Of a DNA stretch of 8,125 bases, positions 7,036-8,125 are shown one piece after another (position 1 is the first letter of the stretch; every line of letters starts with the position of its first letter). The stretch lies in assembly GCA_037445085.1 (NCBI GenBank), contig JBBILG010000082.1, positions 1 through 8,125 of the forward strand, written 5' to 3'. The position numbers were made by a program, and so were the translations under genes. Source of the stretch: JBBILG01 sp037445085 (GTDB lineage: Bacteria > Pseudomonadota > Gammaproteobacteria > Burkholderiales > Methylophilaceae). The notes under the pieces are model-generated. The model ran no database searches. It saw nothing but the letters and a program-made list of their open reading frames with translations, and was not told the origin of the DNA.

Positions 7036-7458
7036 TCAAAACTCGATCAGTTCCAGTCCGTAGCGCTTGGCATTCGTTGCCATATTGCCATCCAAGGTCG
7101 CAACATGACTTGCTTGCAATTCAAGCGCCATAGCCAAATGCAGGGAATCACCTGCGCGCAATCCGTCACGATGGTTTCTTACCATCTTTTCAGCCCGCTT
7201 GAATGCTTCGCGACTAATTGGAGCAAGACGTAATCCACCATCCAACAACATGTCGAACTCCTTGAAAGCTTCTTTTGCGCTTGCCTCTGAAAGCTGGCCG
7301 GCTCGCACCTTGATCGATATAGCGCTGGAAAATTCAGCAAGAAGCCAGTCAGAAACCGTTGGCACCTCCTGCAAGCCCTCATACCAGCCCATTACCGCCT
7401 GCGTCCTCACCTCGGTTGTGAGTAGCGCAACAACTGCGCTGGTATCGACGTAGATCAT
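7036..7458 (-). CDS. vapC: VapC-type PIN-domain ribonuclease toxin
   Basis: PIN-domain toxins are Mg-dependent endoribonucleases; characterised VapCs cut tRNAs or rRNA and arrest translation when freed from the antitoxin. The 140-residue product spans one complete PIN domain. The acidic active-site residues are all present: Asp5 in MIYVDTSAVVALL, Glu42 in LLAEFSSAI, Asp104 in RAGDSLHLAMAL and Asp123 in VATLDGNM, so the toxin is probably active. The ATG overlaps the antitoxin stop by one base (TGATG), which couples translation and keeps the pair in ratio. Base composition is clearly more AT-rich than the core genes to the left, suggesting acquisition. No terminator is visible after its stop. 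The general class is firm; the RNA target cannot be read from sequence. Confidence 0.92.
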   Translation of the reverse strand: MIYVDTSAVVALLTTEVRTQAVMGWYEGLQEVPTVSDWLLAEFSSAISIKVRAGQLSEASAKEAFKEFDMLLDGGLRLAPISREAFKRAEKMVRNHRDGLRAGDSLHLAMALELQASHVATLDGNMATNAKRYGLELIEF

Positions 7459-7706
7459 CAGTAACGCTCTTCCTGGCGCATGCGCTCGACCACAGAATCA
7501 GTCATCGGCATCCTTGCATGCAGTTTGGCCAAGCGCTTGAGGAAAGCCGCCTTATCGAATACCTTTTCCGGCGCCAGCGTGATTACCCCAGCAGGCGTAA
7601 TGCTCGCTTCAACGCTATCGCCTTCATGCAGTCCTGCAGCGCGAACGCATTCCACTGGCAAACGCACTGCTAGACTATTGCCCCACTTCGCAACTTGGAG
7701 TCTCAT
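7458..7706 (-). CDS. vapB: AbrB/MazE-fold antitoxin (VapB type) of the PIN toxin
   Basis: The 82-residue protein has an N-terminal swapped-hairpin DNA-binding domain of the AbrB/MazE/SpoVT class (about 1-47): VAKWGNSLAVRLPVECV, then GLHEGDSVEASITPAGVITL. Its C-terminal tail (about 48-82) ends in RMRQEERY, the type of segment that wraps and blocks the toxin. Such antitoxins neutralise the toxin and, with it, repress their own promoter. The ATG at 7706 is preceded on the - strand by an AGAGG ribosome binding site (7716-7720) 9 nt away. The gene is first in the vapBC operon and overlaps vapC by one base. A promoter and a set of phased repeats lie directly upstream. The symbol follows the toxin partner; MazE-like would also be a fair label. 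Confidence 0.9.
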   Translation of the reverse strand: MRLQVAKWGNSLAVRLPVECVRAAGLHEGDSVEASITPAGVITLAPEKVFDKAAFLKRLAKLHARMPMTDSVVERMRQEERY

Positions 7707-7720
7707 GTTGAATATCCTCT

Positions 7721-7760
7721 GTGTTTATCCATGTATATCTATGTTTATCAATGTAGATAC
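7721..7760. repeat. Four phased 10-bp repeats, probable vapBC operator
   Basis: On the + strand the units are GTGTTTATCC, ATGTATATCT, ATGTTTATCA and ATGTAGATAC, at 7721, 7731, 7741 and 7751. Each is exactly one helical turn from the next, consensus RTGTWTATCN. Read as two 20-bp units, they match at 15 of 20 positions. An imperfect inverted repeat (ATGTAT-A-TCTA at 7731-7741 with TAGATACAT at 7754-7762) is embedded. The repeats cover the -10 box and start site of the vapBC promoter, the expected place for antitoxin-toxin autorepression. Confidence 0.7.
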
Positions 7761-7778
7761 ATTGCTTGATGCTGTCAA
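7750..7778 (-). promoter_or_regulatory. vapBC promoter
   Basis: On the - strand a perfect -35 TTGACA (complement of 7773-7778) is separated by 17 nt from TACATT (complement of 7750-7755, four of six consensus). Transcription would start near 7743, about 37 nt before the vapB ATG. The -10 lies within the 10-bp repeats. The -35 lies within the palindrome GCTTGA-N5-TCAAGC (7764-7780) and at a possible insertion-sequence end. Confidence 0.65.
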
Positions 7779-7816
7779 GCGGTTTCTGATTTAACCAACT
7801 GTAGCGGTTTTGATTC
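7773..7816. repeat. Tandem pair of IS-end-like sequences
   Basis: TGTCAAGCGGTTTCTGATTT (7773-7792) is repeated imperfectly as TGTAGCGGTTTTGATTC (7800-7816), differing by a two-base and a one-base gap plus the last base. Both begin with TG, as IS3-family termini do, and lie just beyond the stop codon of the IS3-family transposase remnant. One is probably the true element end; the sequence alone does not decide which. Confidence 0.5.
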
Positions 7817-7817
7817 C

Positions 7818-8070
7818 TCAATCTGAGCTTGCCCCTGTTTTTCGAGTACCCAGTGCAGCCTCCTCAGCCGCCAATTTTTGTTGGTTGAGCCAGGCGGCGT
7901 GAAACGCTGCCGGACTCTGATACCCCAACGCGGAGTGGCGACGACGCCGATTGTAGAACACCTCGATGTACTCAAACGGATCCCGCCGCGCATCTTCTCG
8001 TGTGGCGTAACGGCTCTGATGCGTACGCTCATTCTTCAGGCTGTTGAAGAAGCTTTCCGTCGGCGGCATT
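7818..8070 (-). pseudogene. IS3-family transposase (OrfB), 3' remnant
   Basis: This is the C-terminal part, about 83 residues, of an IS3-family OrfB DDE transposase, which normally has about 270-300 residues. It keeps the last catalytic acid and its partner: PPTESFFNSLKNER, with Glu5 as the E of DDE and Lys12 seven residues later. The typical tail follows, FEYIEVFYNRRRRHSALGYQSPAAF. The two catalytic Asp residues and OrfA are absent. The reading frame meets a TGA three codons upstream of the ATG at 8069, and the DNA beyond 8070 no longer resembles a transposase. The apparent start is therefore an accident of the break, and the remnant cannot be functional. Its stop lies 18-45 nt from the presumed IS end near 7800 or 7773. 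Confidence 0.9.
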
Positions 8071-8125
8071 GGGGGGTGTCAGAATTTCTGTGTGTGAGGC
8101 GGAGAGGGACTTTTCCACGGTGCCG
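8071..8125. mobile_element. Possible terminus of a second insertion sequence, partial
   Basis: From 8071 the DNA starts with GGGGGGTGTCAG and contains the odd-centred palindrome CAGAATTTCTG (8080-8090), followed by GTGTGTGAGG. It abruptly interrupts the IS3 OrfB gene. A G-run followed by GTGTCAG resembles the terminal inverted repeats of some IS256-family elements, but this is recalled similarity, not an alignment. The window ends before any transposase of such an element or its other end. Confidence 0.35.

Noticed and set aside
7480..7794. A 104-codon + strand frame opposite vapB and its promoter
   Set aside because: It is antisense to a well-supported antitoxin gene and passes through the operator repeats; no domain is recognisable.
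7775..8032. An 85-codon - strand frame in another phase of the transposase remnant
   Set aside because: It is a shifted reading of the same IS3 OrfB segment, whose correct frame (7818-8070) carries the conserved ESFFNSLKNE and RRRRHSALGY motifs.
6861..8125. A CRISPR array or defence island
   Set aside because: The only regular repeats are the 10-bp units at 7721-7760, too short and without spacers. No cas or other defence genes are present apart from the toxin-antitoxin pair.

Overview
The window looks like a chromosomal segment of a high-GC betaproteobacterium. The gene order TPR protein - lolB - ispE - tRNA-Gln - prs - rplY - pth - ychF is a conserved housekeeping block in that class. The Prs protein resembles the neisserial and other beta-type forms (start region ending in VFTGNANP), and coding bias is strongly GC-rich at third positions. 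Genus cannot be assigned from the sequence alone.

Region 1 (1-6713), core block, all on the + strand. A periplasmic or outer-membrane TPR protein, the lipoprotein receptor LolB and the isoprenoid kinase IspE are packed with gaps or overlaps of a few bases, as one transcription unit. tRNA-Gln(UUG) starts 6 nt after the ispE stop. Then come ribose-phosphate pyrophosphokinase (prs), ribosomal protein bL25 (rplY), peptidyl-tRNA hydrolase (pth) and the translation-associated ATPase YchF. Two intrinsic terminators lie less than 30 nt before the prs and pth start codons. This leaves no room for promoters after them, so they probably act as partial terminators or attenuators. Two promoter-like sequences sit inside coding regions (ispE, pth), where the codons are ones this GC-rich DNA otherwise avoids.

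Region 2 (6714-6900): a tRNA gene with CAU anticodon (elongator Met most likely) with its own near-consensus sigma-70 promoter and a GNRA-loop terminator.

Region 3 (6901-8125), accessory DNA, AT-richer, genes on the - strand. It holds a short segment rich in GTTAC/GTAAC words, then a VapBC-type toxin-antitoxin pair (PIN toxin, AbrB-fold antitoxin). Upstream of vapB are four 10-bp phased repeats overlapping the promoter. Next is the 3' remnant of an IS3-family transposase gene. It is cut at about 8070 by unrelated DNA that looks like the terminus of a second insertion sequence. The outward end of the IS3 remnant may supply the -35 box of the vapBC promoter.

I found no CRISPR array and no clearly new multi-gene system. 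The most interesting signals are regulatory: the phased vapBC operator and possible IS-derived promoter, the promoters hidden in coding sequence, and the terminators placed just before prs and pth.
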